The notes beneath the pieces are model-generated. The model was not told the origin of the DNA and made no database searches. It was given only the letters and a program-made list of their open reading frames with translations. DNA of 64,000 nucleotides from Ceratopteris richardii (taxonomy: Eukaryota > Streptophyta > Polypodiopsida > Polypodiales > Pteridaceae): contig CM035407.1 in NCBI GenBank assembly GCA_020310875.1, forward strand, positions 221,424,496-221,488,495. Reading direction: 5' to 3'. Shown piece after piece: positions 1 through 11,312 of this stretch (position 1 is its first letter; each line of letters opens with the position of its first letter). The position numbers and the translations under genes were made by a program.

Positions 1-1625
1 ATGGCCATTCTTCACAATCTATTTTCATATATTCTTCATTGAACTTAACTTTAATAGATGGTGAAGACATGCTTTGTATTATCTGTCCTTCTAAGGTTTT
101 GATAATTGTTTTACTTTCAGTCCTTTTTAGGTTAAACTTATCTAACAAAACTGAACTGATCAAATTTACTTGTGCACCTGAATCTATCAAAACCTTGATT
201 TTATCATCATGAAAATTCATTGTTATAACAGGCAAATGCTCTCTTACTCTTAAAGGTGTTTCACATAAAAGGACTTCTCTAAGATCCTTGATTTTTCTTA
301 TCCTTTCCTTTGCCTCCTGTTGAGCTTCATTCCTAATTTTTTCCTCTTCTTTTTTCCTGTTTTGAGCTTGATGTATTCTTCTCCATTTAGCAACAGTTAA
401 TGGAAGATCATAACTTTTTACTCTACATCCACTTATAAAGTTTGGCATGATTTCTCCATCTATATTAGCTAATTGGATAGCTCCACTGTTACTTATTTGA
501 TTGATAATATAAGGCCCATGTCCTTGTTTCTGAAATTTCTTTTGATGTTCTTTTACTGTATAAGCCAAAACTAGATCTCCTTCTTGTAAATCATTTTCTT
601 TAATATGAACATCATGATAAGCTTTTTGCCTTCTCTTGTCTGCATATATGCTCATGATTGCTTGAAGTCTAGAGGCTCCTAGTTTTTCCAATTCCACCAC
701 TCTCTCAGATAGTTCATGTCCAATCCACTTGTATTGACTACCCACCTTTAGTGTTGGAATACGGAATTCTAAAGGCAGAACTGCATTTTGTCCATATACC
801 AAATTAAATGGTGATGGTTTGGCATCTGAGGTCATGGGAATTGTGTGTGAGCATATGTCCGGGTCTACACCTTTTAAATCCTTGTAACTCCAAGCGAATA
901 TATCTCTGTATTCTCTTAGCACGGCTATCAACTCATAATCCTCTTCTTTTGTCAGGTCATGCCCTATGTAAGTGCATCTTTCTTCTCCTTCTTCCATGGC
1001 TACCACTATTTTCTTGGTGGTTTCTTTGTTATCGTAAGCCTCCTCTGATTGAGCTTCACGTTTAGGCATTCTTACCATTACTCTTCTATCGTCTATTTCA
1101 TACTTCTTAAAATTTTCAGGGACCTCAAACAAAGATTCTTCCTCCTCGGGTGCGACTTCTCTCTTATTTTTTTTCTTTCCTTCATCCTTAGGGGTCACTT
1201 GTGTGGTTAACCTTACGTCATTTGTGAGCTCTCCATGTCTTTGAGGGTGAGCTTCAACTTCATGGAAGTATTCCTCATCTGATGCAAATGGTGGGTCCAT
1301 AATGATTGACTCTAAATCGGAGTCACTTGCATCCTCAAATGCATCAGGGATAGGTTCACATTCTTCTAAACTTGCATCTCCCATGATTGGTTCTATGGAG
1401 AAGACTGAAATGTCATAGCCATCCTCATCACAGTGGGGTGTCCATTGTTCTTCATTGATGGCTACATCCATTGTTGCTAAAATTTCAGCCCAACCATGAG
1501 GCTCAAATTCTTCGTCACGAAATACTATAGGTGCATAGGCTGGGTCTTGAATTGATCTATGGGTTTCTTTCGCACCTACCTCTCTGGCTTTTTCTTCTAC
1601 TGCTACTTTACACATCCATAATTGG
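1..1625 (-). CDS. Element D pol, 3' part: acidic linker fused in frame to integrase C-terminus and second aspartic protease (partial)
   Basis: Read on the minus strand, this frame appears open from about 1625 to the left edge, where it is cut off; I translated 835-1 codon by codon and found no stop. Order: acidic linker equivalent to that before RT in element C, the RT-proximal segment ending DAKPS near 812, then directly an integrase C-terminal region (QGHGPYIINQIS), a Lys/Glu-rich helix, and a retropepsin-like domain with LIDSGAQVN (DSGA codons 184-173). Compared with C, everything from the RT core to the integrase core (roughly 840 codons) is missing, yet the frame is kept. The part right of 812 is very similar to C; the part left of it is clearly more diverged, so this may be a recombinant rather than a simple deletion. 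It cannot encode RT or an active integrase. Confidence 0.75.
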
Positions 1626-2573
1626 TGTCTTCATGCATCCATGAAGATCCTGATCCTATGGAATGCACTGACTCAGTATCATCTTTAGCTCTATGGATGG
1701 GATTCCATTGGATAGGAGGGACATCTCTATGAGAGTAATCTTTGAGATTAACCTTGGTCATGACACCTAAGTGTTATAGATACAAGGAATTGGTTCCCCA
1801 ATCCTGTACCACTTGCAACTGTCGCATAAATGGTCTTCCCAAAATCATCTCATAGGCATGGTTCTTACTAAAATCACAGATAGCAAATGTGTGCTCAAAC
1901 TCTACACCACAAGTAGTGAGATTTATTCCCTCTAACAGCCCTAAGGGTCTTTCTATGTGACCATCGGCCATCTGCAATTTCATTCTTGTGGGCCTGAGTG
2001 CTGGCTTGCCCCAACGCTTCCATAGGGAAGTGGTAGCAATTGCAACTCCTGCACCTGAGTCCAAAATTGCCTTGGTTGTGTACCCCTGATGGGTAATCGG
2101 AAGATAGGTGTTTCCTTCTTCTCCTTCACTCATGTCTCCTATCTTATCCAAGGGTACTTTTGGCACTGTTCTATGGGATCCTACCTGAGAACACGGTTTA
2201 GCTACCTTTGGCATTTGTTCGGCTACATGTTTCCACAGTTCTGGTCTAACCTTGAGTAGCTCTTCTAAAGTGAGGTTGCACTGCACTTTAGTGTTCTTTA
2301 CTACCTCCGTATTCCTAGGTATGACTGAGTCTTCGTTTCGTACCATGACCATGGGTGCTATCATGCAAGTAGACTTTGCTTCCCATGGGCCTGTGAAGTG
2401 GGGTAATTCGTGTAAAGAATTAGACTCAAAGTCTAATCTCTCTTGAGATTGTGCACTCTCCTGCTCTCCATAAATGGATGGGATGTCTTGTGGGAATTGG
2501 TCATGCGCATCATCACAAGTTCAATAGCAGGAGGGACTTCACTCTCTTTTGCCCATTTTTCTTCTTGAATCTC
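1626..2573 (-). pseudogene. Element D pol, 5' part: first aspartic protease (PR1), frameshifted
   Basis: The minus-strand frame 2364-1774 encodes a retropepsin with AILDSGAGVAIAT (catalytic DSG), the flap-side motif MADGHIERPLG and the C-terminal MILGRPFM, matching PR1 of elements C and F. The role in the family is cleavage of the Gag-Pol polyprotein. It ends at a TAA at 1774-1776, where C has a Gln codon. A one-base loss near 2505 separates it from the preceding Gag tail, and another indel near 1620 separates it from the following linker. The segment 2364-2573 still reads as the acidic region (DFESN, PHFTGPWEAK) preceding PR1 in C. Confidence 0.8.
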
Positions 2574-3650
2574 TCATTGGAATTCTGGTGTGTACCTATT
2601 CATAGAAGAAGAGGTGTCTAGTTCAGTGGAATTGGGCACATAAGCTTCATGTGAGGGAATGCTTATTCTTTTACTTGCCTCATTTCTTCCTTGGTTTTTT
2701 TCTTCCTTGGCAGATCTTGCAATTATGCTCTCTAACTTTTCTAATAGTCTATCCAAGTGCAATTGTGCCTTACCTGAGCCAGAGTAGTTGAAGAGGCGAT
2801 TGGCTTCGAACATGGTCTGAGGCAATGCGACCATTTTCGCGCAAAGCTTGGTTCTTTCTATCTCTAGGTCAGCTCTAGGGTAGCATTTGTCATGATCCAT
2901 CACATTTGGCCCTTCTTGGATTCTGGCCTGATATGCCTTAAGCATCATGTCTATGTCTTCAGGAGTGGGGTCAGCTAACATTGATCCTACTCTAGGGGGT
3001 GGTGGGATGGTCTGAGGTGGGTTGAAAGATGGTGGATTAGATGGTGATGGAGATGAAGGTGGTGGTGGTATGTGAGAGTTTGTTTGATAGGTGAGTTCAA
3101 TAATTTTGGCTTTTGTTTCTCTTATGCTTTCTTCTAAGTCACTCATCTTTTTAGACCATTGTCTTTCCATTCTCTCTCGGCTATCCTTCCACGCTCTCGA
3201 CCGTTTCTTGGCTATGTTCTCACTTTCACTAACCTCTGCACTCTGTTCTTGTCCTAACCCTTGGTTCTGCTGCAAAGCCTGAGCTCTAGTGATCACTTGT
3301 GCTGGTGCAATGGAAGTTACACTTCTTGTGGCGTCTACTACTAACCCAATAACATTAATTGGAGTGATTTTTGGCATAGTATTGGGATTCTTTGGGCAAT
3401 CTCATAAGAGATGCTCCTTTCCGCAATCTTGACAAAAGCCCTCGATTGTTACCGACTGGGGTTGTGTAGGTGCCGGCATTGGGCAATCACGAATGAGGTG
3501 ATCTCCTTGACATCTATAGCATGGTCCTCTAGGGAATGGGTGTCTTACCTACCTAGGTTGAGGTCTAGTGTTGGGATTTGCGTACATGATGTTTGCATAC
3601 TCTGGATCCCAACTAGGTTCACTCGGTTCTTCACTATAGTAGTAGTAAGC
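2574..3650 (-). pseudogene. Element D gag, 3' part with second and third zinc knuckles
   Basis: The open stretch 3377-2574 (MPKITPINVIGLVVD onward) is the Gag C-terminal region: a coiled segment rich in Lys/Glu, a proline-rich stretch, and the motif DHDKCYPRADLEIERTKLC shared with C. It stops at a TGA that aligns with a CGA arginine codon in C. Between 3378 and 3650 the frame is shifted, but zinc-knuckle remnants are readable (CYRCQGDHLIRDC and CQDCGKEHLL followed by a stop where C has Arg). The knuckles have CX2CX3HX4C spacing and bind nucleic acid in other Gag proteins. Part of the Tyr/Pro-rich linker present in C is missing here. Confidence 0.8.
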
Positions 3651-4502
3651 CTAGGGGCTATCAATATGTGTAGAATCAAAGCTATGGTCACTGGGATCAC
3701 TTTCTGAAAGCAATGGTGTGACTGGCACTATGTCTCTATTCAAGTTCTCTTCTGTAGCTACATATTTTACTGGGATCACATTGGCTGGAGCTAGAGGTTG
3801 TTGAGCTAACACAGGCTGAGGTCTTTGCTGAGCTTGGTAGGGCTGCTGATAGGGTTGTTGAGGTCTGCCATATTGTTGTGGTGAGTACTGGTTCTGGTAT
3901 CTTCCTTGTTGAGGGTATGGCTGAGGGTAGGTTTGTCTAACTGCTTGTTTATTGTATGGGCAATCTTGTGCAGTGTGATTAGTGTATCTCCGTTCTATGG
4001 TGCAGTACTGACTACTGGGATTCACTTGGGGTTGAGCCATAATGGGACATACGTTCGCCATATGGTCTCCTCCACAAGTATAGCACCGCTTAACTGGGGT
4101 AAATCTTGGGATTTGTTTGCTGGAGACACCTAGTTTTTTAGCTACTTTCTCAGCGAGTTCCTCGATAGATGTGGATTGCAAGGAAGAGAGGCTAGTGGAA
4201 CTATCTGAATCTTTGTAGATTTTGGAAAGCTCTAATTCCTCCCCTAGGTTATCTTCTATGTCAACGCACATGCGTACACACTCTTCTATGGTCCTAGGGT
4301 CTTTCAAGTACACATATGATCTCAGCTTTGTACTCAACAGTCCATCTAGGAATAAAGCCACTTGTTTGGCTGGTGTGGGTAACTTAGAAACAGGACATCT
4401 CTCTAGGTATTGCCTAAACCTTCTTCCTGCAAGTCTAACCGTCTCTTGAGGAGTTTGCTTGAAGCTATGAATCAGTGAGGAAGTGTTATGACTGATGCCA
4501 CT
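3651..4502 (-). pseudogene. Element D gag, middle part, cut by element E
   Basis: The frame reads the second half of the retrotransposon Gag core (HNTSSLIHSFKQTPQE, then RRFRQYLERCP and KQVALFLDGLLSTKLRSYV), the first zinc knuckle (CYTCGGDHMANVC), and a Gln/Tyr/Pro-rich linker. Its upstream half lies at 14609-15861: the codons for FSKS end at the right border of element E and GISHNTSS resumes at 4502, so E split one exon-less gag frame. The frame ends at a TAG at 3651-3653 by a small frameshift. Gag normally forms the virus-like particle. Confidence 0.85.
4499..4502. repeat. Target-site duplication of element E, left copy
   Basis: CACT immediately precedes the TGTTAAAC terminus and recurs at 14605-14608 after TTTAACA. 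Gypsy integrases usually make 5 bp; the fifth base does not match here. Confidence 0.65.
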
Positions 4503-5446
4503 TGTTAAACGGCCGCCGGACAAGGACAATTGTACTTAGACAGAGGGCTTTAATGAAGAAAGAACCCAAGTGTTAGACGGCCGCCAAACAAGGACAAGAG
4601 TATGAGGACAGGGAGCTTAAATGAACAAAGAGAATCTTTCAGGGAACGCGCAGGTAACTGCAGAAGTGCGCACCCTTGTAAAAAAATCCTCTATTTAAGG
4701 CAATTGAAAAAAGAGCAGAATAGCCCCTTTTTTTGGTGGGAATTGTAGTGTGTTGTTTGATTAAGTCTAGAGCCCGGTTTTTGGGAATTGCAAGTGTAGT
4801 ATTGTATGTGTATGTGTTCTGTTCCGTCTGTTCCAATGTCCCTGCTGCGTATCTGCTTGTGTGCGTAGGTGTGTTATAATGCAGTGTTACGAATCGATAC
4901 TGTGTTGTAGAGATTCCGTTCGGTACTGATTGAAGTGTTCCTGAACGTTGCTCAAGCTAGAACGCGTTGTTTGATAGTTCTTCTGTGGAGCTAGGAAGTG
5001 TAACGAACCAACACGGTTCGATTGTTTGTTACGAGTCTCTATAATTGACTGAGTCGGTATCATAATCTGTGTTAAGATTAGTACCGGTAATATTCTGAAT
5101 ACAAGTAGAGTAATAAGAAGGTTTGCGACAAGTTACTGTCAGTAGGCATTTCGGCTTGAGTAGGCACACGATAATCTGTAGAGTGACAAGAAGAACTGCG
5201 TGGTGTATGCGTGTGAAGTTACCCAGAGTGCGTCTTGTGTATTGACTATTCGAATCCGCGTGACTTTAAGGCATAAGGTCTAGTTGGCACACCTATCTGC
5301 CTTGAAGAAGTACGGATTAGGTGATTTTGTTACTGAAGTATCTTTTGCGCGTAGAATACGTAACCGGTCTGCTAACCTCAGTCCTGAAGTTCTAATTCCA
5401 ATATACTGAACAGTCTTCCGTTGTTCAGGGACGGATACTGAGCTAA
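4503..5446 (+). repeat. 5' LTR of element E (3' end missing)
   Basis: Direct copy of 13448-14391. It begins with two tandem 68-bp units (4503-4570 and 4571-4638), each starting TGTTARACGGCCGCC. A TATA-like CTATTTAAGG lies near 4690. Similarity to the other LTR stops at AGCTAA (5446). The remaining 213 bp, including the TTTAACA terminus, are absent here, and coding-like sequence begins at once. Confidence 0.9.
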
Positions 5447-5487
5447 AGACGACCCCAGGAAAAGAAGGTATAACGCGACCTGACTCA

Positions 5488-7452
5488 GTGGTCGAGCAAG
5501 TTAAGGACGCTAGAATTAATTCCGGTCATATTCCGGTGGAACGATCAACGCCCTTGGTACATGCTGGTGTCACTTCGACCCAGCCTAACCAAAATAAAGT
5601 AATTCCAGAATCTACCAAGACGCCGTTGGAAACTAGTTTAACAATCTTGGATAAAGATTCAAAGTTATCCACGATTAGACAAACGCTAGGAAAAGAAATC
5701 GGTAAAAGCGGAAAAATACTAAAGTCGGGTACACTGTCAGTTCATTCCGGTGATATTCCGGTAATAGAAACACCAACTGGCGGTCAAGGATTAGCATTTT
5801 TTGTGGAATCCTCAGCCAGACCCGCGTGTCTAGAAGAAAGATTTCGGATATTGGATATCCAGAAGGAAGGAGAGCTATTCGAAGCAGAGATCCGAAGTAT
5901 CCTACGCAAAAACAGCACACCGGAAGGCACGCCATCCGGCGATCCAGATTCTGATAGTTCAACTAATCAACCTCAAGATATAGAAGGACCAGAGACACCC
6001 ACGATGAACGGACAACAACAACAACAACAGTTAGGTCAACCAAGGCCACCTCCAACAGGAGTAACATACACGAAATTTGGTGGATTCCCAGGAGATGACC
6101 CAGATGCTCACGTACGCACTTTCGAGATCAGTTATGCAGTCCTCAACCATCCACCGGATCAGGCATACAAAGCCATTGTTTTTCAATCTACTCTGGTCAA
6201 TGAAGCGGCTAGATGGCTTACAGAATACGACATTAATCATTTTGGTACCTATGATACAGTACGAGATGCTTTTCTACAACGATTTAGGCTAAAGAAGAAC
6301 CCCGCCGAAATCTTTGATTATCTACAGAACAACCGACAAAAGGCGAATCAGACTGTCCAAGAATATGCTACACTTTTTAGAACACACTTGCGACAGATAC
6401 CACAGGCCCAGACCAACTTACCAGATGACGTCATCACCAAGTGGTTTATCAATGGACTAACCCCACAACTGAAGCAGATTATGATCATAAGATGTGTCGG
6501 AGTAATGACACTGGATGCAGTCATTGCAATGGCTCTACAGTTGGAATCCAAGGTTGGTGGATTTTCAGAAGACTTGGAATGGTTAAGGACAGACAAAAAT
6601 ATGACTAAAGATATAACCAGGCAAGTATACTGCACCACGTGCAAAAATTCAGGGCATACAAGTGCCAATTGTGCACTAAATCAAGCGTTTTGCGCTATCT
6701 GCAACTCTGCCGGACACACCACTGGAAACTGCGTTTACAACGCCAGAATACAAGGGGCAGCAACAGTCAATGCAGTCATCCAAGAACAGGTACAGCCGAC
6801 GAATTACTATGTGCCTCCGCAACTAAGAAACAATCAACCACAGGGATATCGAAACTACCGAGGACAGAGGAACAATAACTATAATGCAAACCGCTGGCAG
6901 AACGAACCACCACCGGAAAATCTCAATTTACCACCGCCACGCTGTCATTTTTGTGGTGAATTCGAACACATTAGAAGATATTGCAAGGACACAGCTGAGT
7001 ATGATCAAAGGAAGAAGGAGCGGCAAAATCCAATGGCCAACATGGTACAAATTACTCTGGTAGAAACGCAAACTGCTACAGTCCAGACCCGATCAGGTAA
7101 ACAACTGCAGCCAGCAGCAGAAGTATTTGAACCAGGGATACGAGAACAACATAGGATGTATAACAAGGCTAGTCACTGGACCGCCACAGAACCACCAGTG
7201 TTCCCAGAACCCATTCCGGTGACTCAGACCTCGTCGACGAAGGAAGGAACACAACAAGAGGAAGCAACAGCAGAACAACCATCAGCAGTAGACATAACAG
7301 CAGATACTTCGGCAACAGCAGAGACCTCAAGATCAAAGGAGCAGGATAACCAATCTCAGCAGGCCTGGGAAATTTTATCCAAGGCATCTATCACTCTACC
7401 TCTCGGCCAACTTTTGGCGTTAGTACCTGGAATCCGGCAACAGTTTCAATAA
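5488..7452 (+). CDS. Element E Gag
   Basis: A 654-codon open frame with a Gag capsid-type core at about residues 190-340 (AARWLTEYDINHFGTYD, then LPDDVITKWFINGL), followed by three zinc knuckles with canonical CX2CX4HX4C spacing: CTTCKNSGHTSANC, CAICNSAGHTTGNC and CHFCGEFEHIRRYC. It would form the particle and bind element RNA. The listed start is a GTG; the frame is open further upstream into the LTR with no convincing ATG, so the true N-terminus was probably lost with the 5' LTR end and leader. It ends at TAA 7450-7452, and the protease continues in the same frame directly after this stop. Confidence 0.85.
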   Translation: MVEQVKDARINSGHIPVERSTPLVHAGVTSTQPNQNKVIPESTKTPLETSLTILDKDSKLSTIRQTLGKEIGKSGKILKSGTLSVHSGDIPVIETPTGGQGLAFFVESSARPACLEERFRILDIQKEGELFEAEIRSILRKNSTPEGTPSGDPDSDSSTNQPQDIEGPETPTMNGQQQQQQLGQPRPPPTGVTYTKFGGFPGDDPDAHVRTFEISYAVLNHPPDQAYKAIVFQSTLVNEAARWLTEYDINHFGTYDTVRDAFLQRFRLKKNPAEIFDYLQNNRQKANQTVQEYATLFRTHLRQIPQAQTNLPDDVITKWFINGLTPQLKQIMIIRCVGVMTLDAVIAMALQLESKVGGFSEDLEWLRTDKNMTKDITRQVYCTTCKNSGHTSANCALNQAFCAICNSAGHTTGNCVYNARIQGAATVNAVIQEQVQPTNYYVPPQLRNNQPQGYRNYRGQRNNNYNANRWQNEPPPENLNLPPPRCHFCGEFEHIRRYCKDTAEYDQRKKERQNPMANMVQITLVETQTATVQTRSGKQLQPAAEVFEPGIREQHRMYNKASHWTATEPPVFPEPIPVTQTSSTKEGTQQEEATAEQPSAVDITADTSATAETSRSKEQDNQSQQAWEILSKASITLPLGQLLALVPGIRQQFQ

Positions 7453-10224
7453 CACTTCAGCCCGGCACCCTCTTGCATTCCGGCAACCGCCGCAGTTCAA
7501 CCGGAATCTGATTCTACGGTTGATCATGCAGTGCCCTTGATTACAGTATGGTATAAGAATCAGAAGATCACGCAGGTATTAATTGACGGAGGCTCCGGCG
7601 TAAACATTGCAACCGCAGCATTATGTAAAAAACTAGGCTGGACTGAAATCGAACCAGTTCAATTCTTTGTCAGAATGGCTGATCAATCTAGAGTCCATCC
7701 CGTAGGACTTGTACGGAATGTACCCATTACTCTACAAGGTACGACTTTCAAAATGACTTTTGTTATACTAGATCTGCTCGAATCCACTTTGGATTACAAC
7801 CTTCTTTTCGGCCGACCTTGGCTGAAGCATGCAAAGGTAATATAGGAATGGTCTGCGCAAGATCTCACATTCAAGGATGCCAATCGTAAATATGTGGTAA
7901 AACTAGATGCTATACAACCCTGCGAACCTCACACCAGACCCTATCTTGCTGAACCAGTTCATATGTTAGAAGGACTATCAGATGATGAAGAAGAGCAATT
8001 TCTGAAGAGTAACGCCGATTTAATGTCTCTAGGAACTGTTGATCTACAGTCCGTCATCGATAACTGGAACACTTCAGTTTGTGCAGTAGTAGCTATCACC
8101 GAAAAGTCTGACCAAGCAGATACTGAATTACAACCACTATTCAAGCCAACAGAGGATACACAGAACCCGCAACAATTTTATGTCCCTGAAGACCAGCTGA
8201 TCACGTACAATCTAGGAGACAAGGACCATCCTCGACCTGTGAAAATAAGGCAAAACTTACCGGAAATCTTTCAGGCTAATTTGATTCAGCTTCTTCGCGA
8301 ATTCTCAGACGTCTTTGCATGGGATTACAAAGACATGAAAGGATTAGATCCGCGCATATATCAGCACAAAGTCATGCTGAAGCCTGAAGCTAAACCGAAT
8401 AGGCAGCCCAGCTATCGGATGAACCCCAATTATGCATCTCAGGTAAAAGCCGAGCTTGACAGATTATTAAAAGTGGGGTTCATCGTACCAGTAGAGCATG
8501 CTGAATTGATCTCACCAATTGTGATTGTACCAAAGAAAAACAAGCAATTATGAATCTGTGTGGATTACCGGAAATTGAACGCAGCAACAGTACCAGATCC
8601 TTTCCCGATCCCCTTTTTGGATACCATGCTTGTTAGGGTAGCAGGCCACGAAATGTATTCATTCTGAGATGGCTACAGCGGTTACAATCAGGTTAGAATG
8701 GTTGAAGAAGATATACCAAAAACTGCTTTCATTACCAATTGGGGTGTCTTCGCCTGCACCGTAATGTGGTTCGGATTAAGAAATGCACCAAGCACATTTC
8801 AACGATGTATGCAGGAGATATTTTCTCCTTATCTCACTTCATTCATGCAAGTATATCTTGACGACTTCTCAATCTTTGGGAAGATGATAGCACATTTAAG
8901 TCATTTACGATGTTGTTTTCAGAAGTGTAGAGAATATAGACTCTGTCTTAACCCAAACAAATCCGTGTTTGCGGTTTCGTGTGGCAAACTACTTGGGCAT
9001 ATTGTATCTGATCAAGGTATCCGAGTAGATCCAGATAAGATTTCGGCAATTTTAGAAGCCCCCGTACCCGCAACTCCAAAAGAAGTAATGCGTTTTATGG
9101 GTCAAATACGGTTGCATGGCAGACACTTACGGTGGCTTGCTCACCTAGCAGTACCACTAAACAGGCTAATCACAAAAACTCCCCGACAGTTTGAATGGTC
9201 TGAAGAATGCCAAACTACATTTGATCGGCTCAAGTATCTCCTGACACAAGCCCCAATTTTACAACCACCGGACTGGGACAATCCGTTCCATGTTTTTGTC
9301 AACGCTTCAGATATTGCAATTGGCAGTATTCTGATGCAGCAAACAGATAAGTGGTTTCGCCCTGTTTATTACGCCTGTAGAAGGCTTGCACCGGCAGAAA
9401 AGAACTATTCCACTACTGAAAGAGAATGTCTAGGATTGATTTACTCAATCAAAAAGTTCAGACATTATCTACTAGGCCGGAAGTTTACCTTTCATGTGGA
9501 CCATGCTGCCCTTGTTTATCTAGTAAGACAGCAGCATTTAGGTGGACGATTAGCACGATGGGTGCTACTTTTACAAGAATTCGACTATGACGTCATTCAT
9601 CGACCCGGAAATGCACATGCCCTAGCAGATTTCTTATCCCGCCTAGATTCTGGTGAAGCTCCGGTAGGCATAGATGACACGACTCCTGCGATTTATAATG
9701 CTGAACCACTATCCGATGAGACGGCCAACCTACAAGCACCATCTACATACTATGATCAGATTCTAACTTTTCTCACCGAAGGACGCTTTCCAGCCGAGAC
9801 TGCCAAGGCAGTTCGAAAAAGAATTGCAGTCTTTAGTCATCGATTCCGGATAGTTGCTGGAGAACTATATTATGTAGATCATACCGGAATCCTACTTCGC
9901 TGTATTCCACCATATGAGGTTAATTCAGTTATCACTTTGGCTCACTCAATTCCTTCCGGTGGCCATTTTGCAGTAGACTTAACTCACCGGAAAATTCTGC
10001 AAGGAGGTCTCTGGTGGCCAACGATGTACAGAGATGTCGCACAGTTTGTTAAACAATGTGATACTTGTCAAAGAACTGGTCAGCCTTTACAACGGCATCT
10101 TTTTCCTCTGCAACCCATCTTACCATTAGAGCCTTTCCAGAACTGGGCTCTAGATTTTATCGGGCCAATTACACCTCCAGCCGTATCCAGTAACAATCGA
10201 TACTTGCACAGACTACGCAACTAG
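7453..10224 (+). pseudogene. Element E protease, reverse transcriptase, RNase H and integrase N-terminus
   Basis: This is in the same frame as gag, broken by TAG 7843, TGA 8551 and TGA 8665. The protease has LIDGGSGVNIAT near 7573 (DGG in place of the usual DSG/DTG) and LLFGRPWL. RT follows (SPIVIVPKKN, WFGLRNAPSTFQRCM, active-site YLDD at 8854-8865). RNase H is recognised by TTERECLGLIYSIKKFRHYL, but its first catalytic Asp is Asn (codon 9301-9303, VNASDIAIGS where relatives have VDAS). The integrase zinc domain (HSIPSGGHF to CDTCQRTG) and the first catalytic Asp (NWALDFIGP) end the frame; a frameshift near 10205 moves the integrase core to another frame. The stop at 8551 fits CGA to TGA. 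Not functional as it stands. Confidence 0.88.
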
Positions 10225-11005
10225 GTGGGCAGAAGCCTAGGCTTTACGGACCGCTACAGCGGTTACGGTAGCAAAATGTCTACTCACGGATGTCTTCCCA
10301 CGATTTGGCTTACCCCTGGAAATTGTCTCAGATCAAGGCACTCATTTTATAAATAATCTAATGAAGGCCCTTACACAATCATTCCAGGTCACACATAAAT
10401 TTAGCTCTCCTTATTATCCACGTGCCAATGGATTGGCCGAAAGTACAAACAAATCACTGTTGAATATCCTCCGGAAATTGATCATGGAAGCACCGGAAAG
10501 ATGGGATCAACTACTACCTGCAGTATTATGGGCATACCGGACTACATATAAGGTAACAACAGGCTTGACACCTTTCAAACTAGCTTATGGCTTAGAAGCA
10601 ATAGCACCCATGGAAATAGTCATCCCAAGTCTGCGTGTAGCAATCACTCAGAAGATGCTACCGGAATATTCGCTGACAGCACGAATGGACGCACTCAGAG
10701 AACTTGATGAGCACCGATGGCTCAGTTTTTTAACTATGGGTGAAGTACAACTAAGGCAAGCCAAGACACACGATCGATATTTGAAGACTCCAATCTTTTC
10801 GGTAGGCCAGCTTGTACTCTTCTATAACGCAAAATCGGATAGAGCAGCAGGAAAATTCAAACTACGATGGTTCGGCCCTTTCAAGATCGCAGAACAAATC
10901 GGTCCGGCAACTTTTCGGTTGACTACGTTGACCGAAAATCCACTTCCAAAGGTAATCAATGGGTCGAAGCTGCGGCCGTATTATCCCACTACTAGTACGC
11001 ATTAA
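10205..11005 (+). pseudogene. Element E integrase core and C-terminal domain
   Basis: Frame +1 relative to the upstream pol. Readable integrase core: DYATRWAEA, a TAG at 10238-10240, then FPRFGLPLEIVSDQGTHF (second catalytic Asp) and YYPRANGLAESTNKSL (catalytic Glu). A GPY/F-type C-terminal domain follows (WFGPFKIAEQIGPATF), ending in KLRPYYPTTSTH and a stop. Unlike elements C, D and F, no second protease domain follows. The ATG at 10361 is internal to the core and is not a real start. Confidence 0.85.
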
Positions 11006-11029
11006 ATTATTTAGCGGAGAACCGCGTTT

Positions 11030-11312
11030 TGTATAAATTTTTGCGTTTTTCTTTTTCTCCCTTTTTAGTCGTGTTTTGTACAAATCTTTATGTTACCAGC
11101 CGCCCCTCCCTACCGGTCACTCAAGTACGCACGCCAGCATGCAAACAGTATCATTCCCGCACCGCACAATGATACCCACCCCCCCCCTTCCCACCCCCAC
11201 CGTGTTCTCCTTATTTAACCCCCTCGGTTGCACCAAAAACGCTATTGTGTTCTCGAGATTATACGTATTATCCCTGTCCCCTGTGTTGACTATAAGTGTG
11301 CTCGTAAACACC
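11030..11312 (+). promoter_or_regulatory. Possible internal promoter upstream of the element E extra ORF
   Basis: A pyrimidine-rich gap separates integrase from the extra ORF. It holds a TATA-like CTTATTTAACC near 11208, about 100 bp before the ATG at 11313. Separate transcription is an inference; nothing else here supports it. Confidence 0.25.

Noticed and set aside
4639..4836. 65-codon ORF in the LTRs of E (also 13584-13781), minus strand
   Set aside because: It lies in the LTR, lacks any domain, and its repetition merely reflects the LTR pair.
11076..11312. Start of the E extra ORF at 11076
   Set aside because: This part is compositionally unlike the protein after 11313 and contains the TATA-like stretch; the ATG at 11313 has a much better context. 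It remains possible that the frame is translated.
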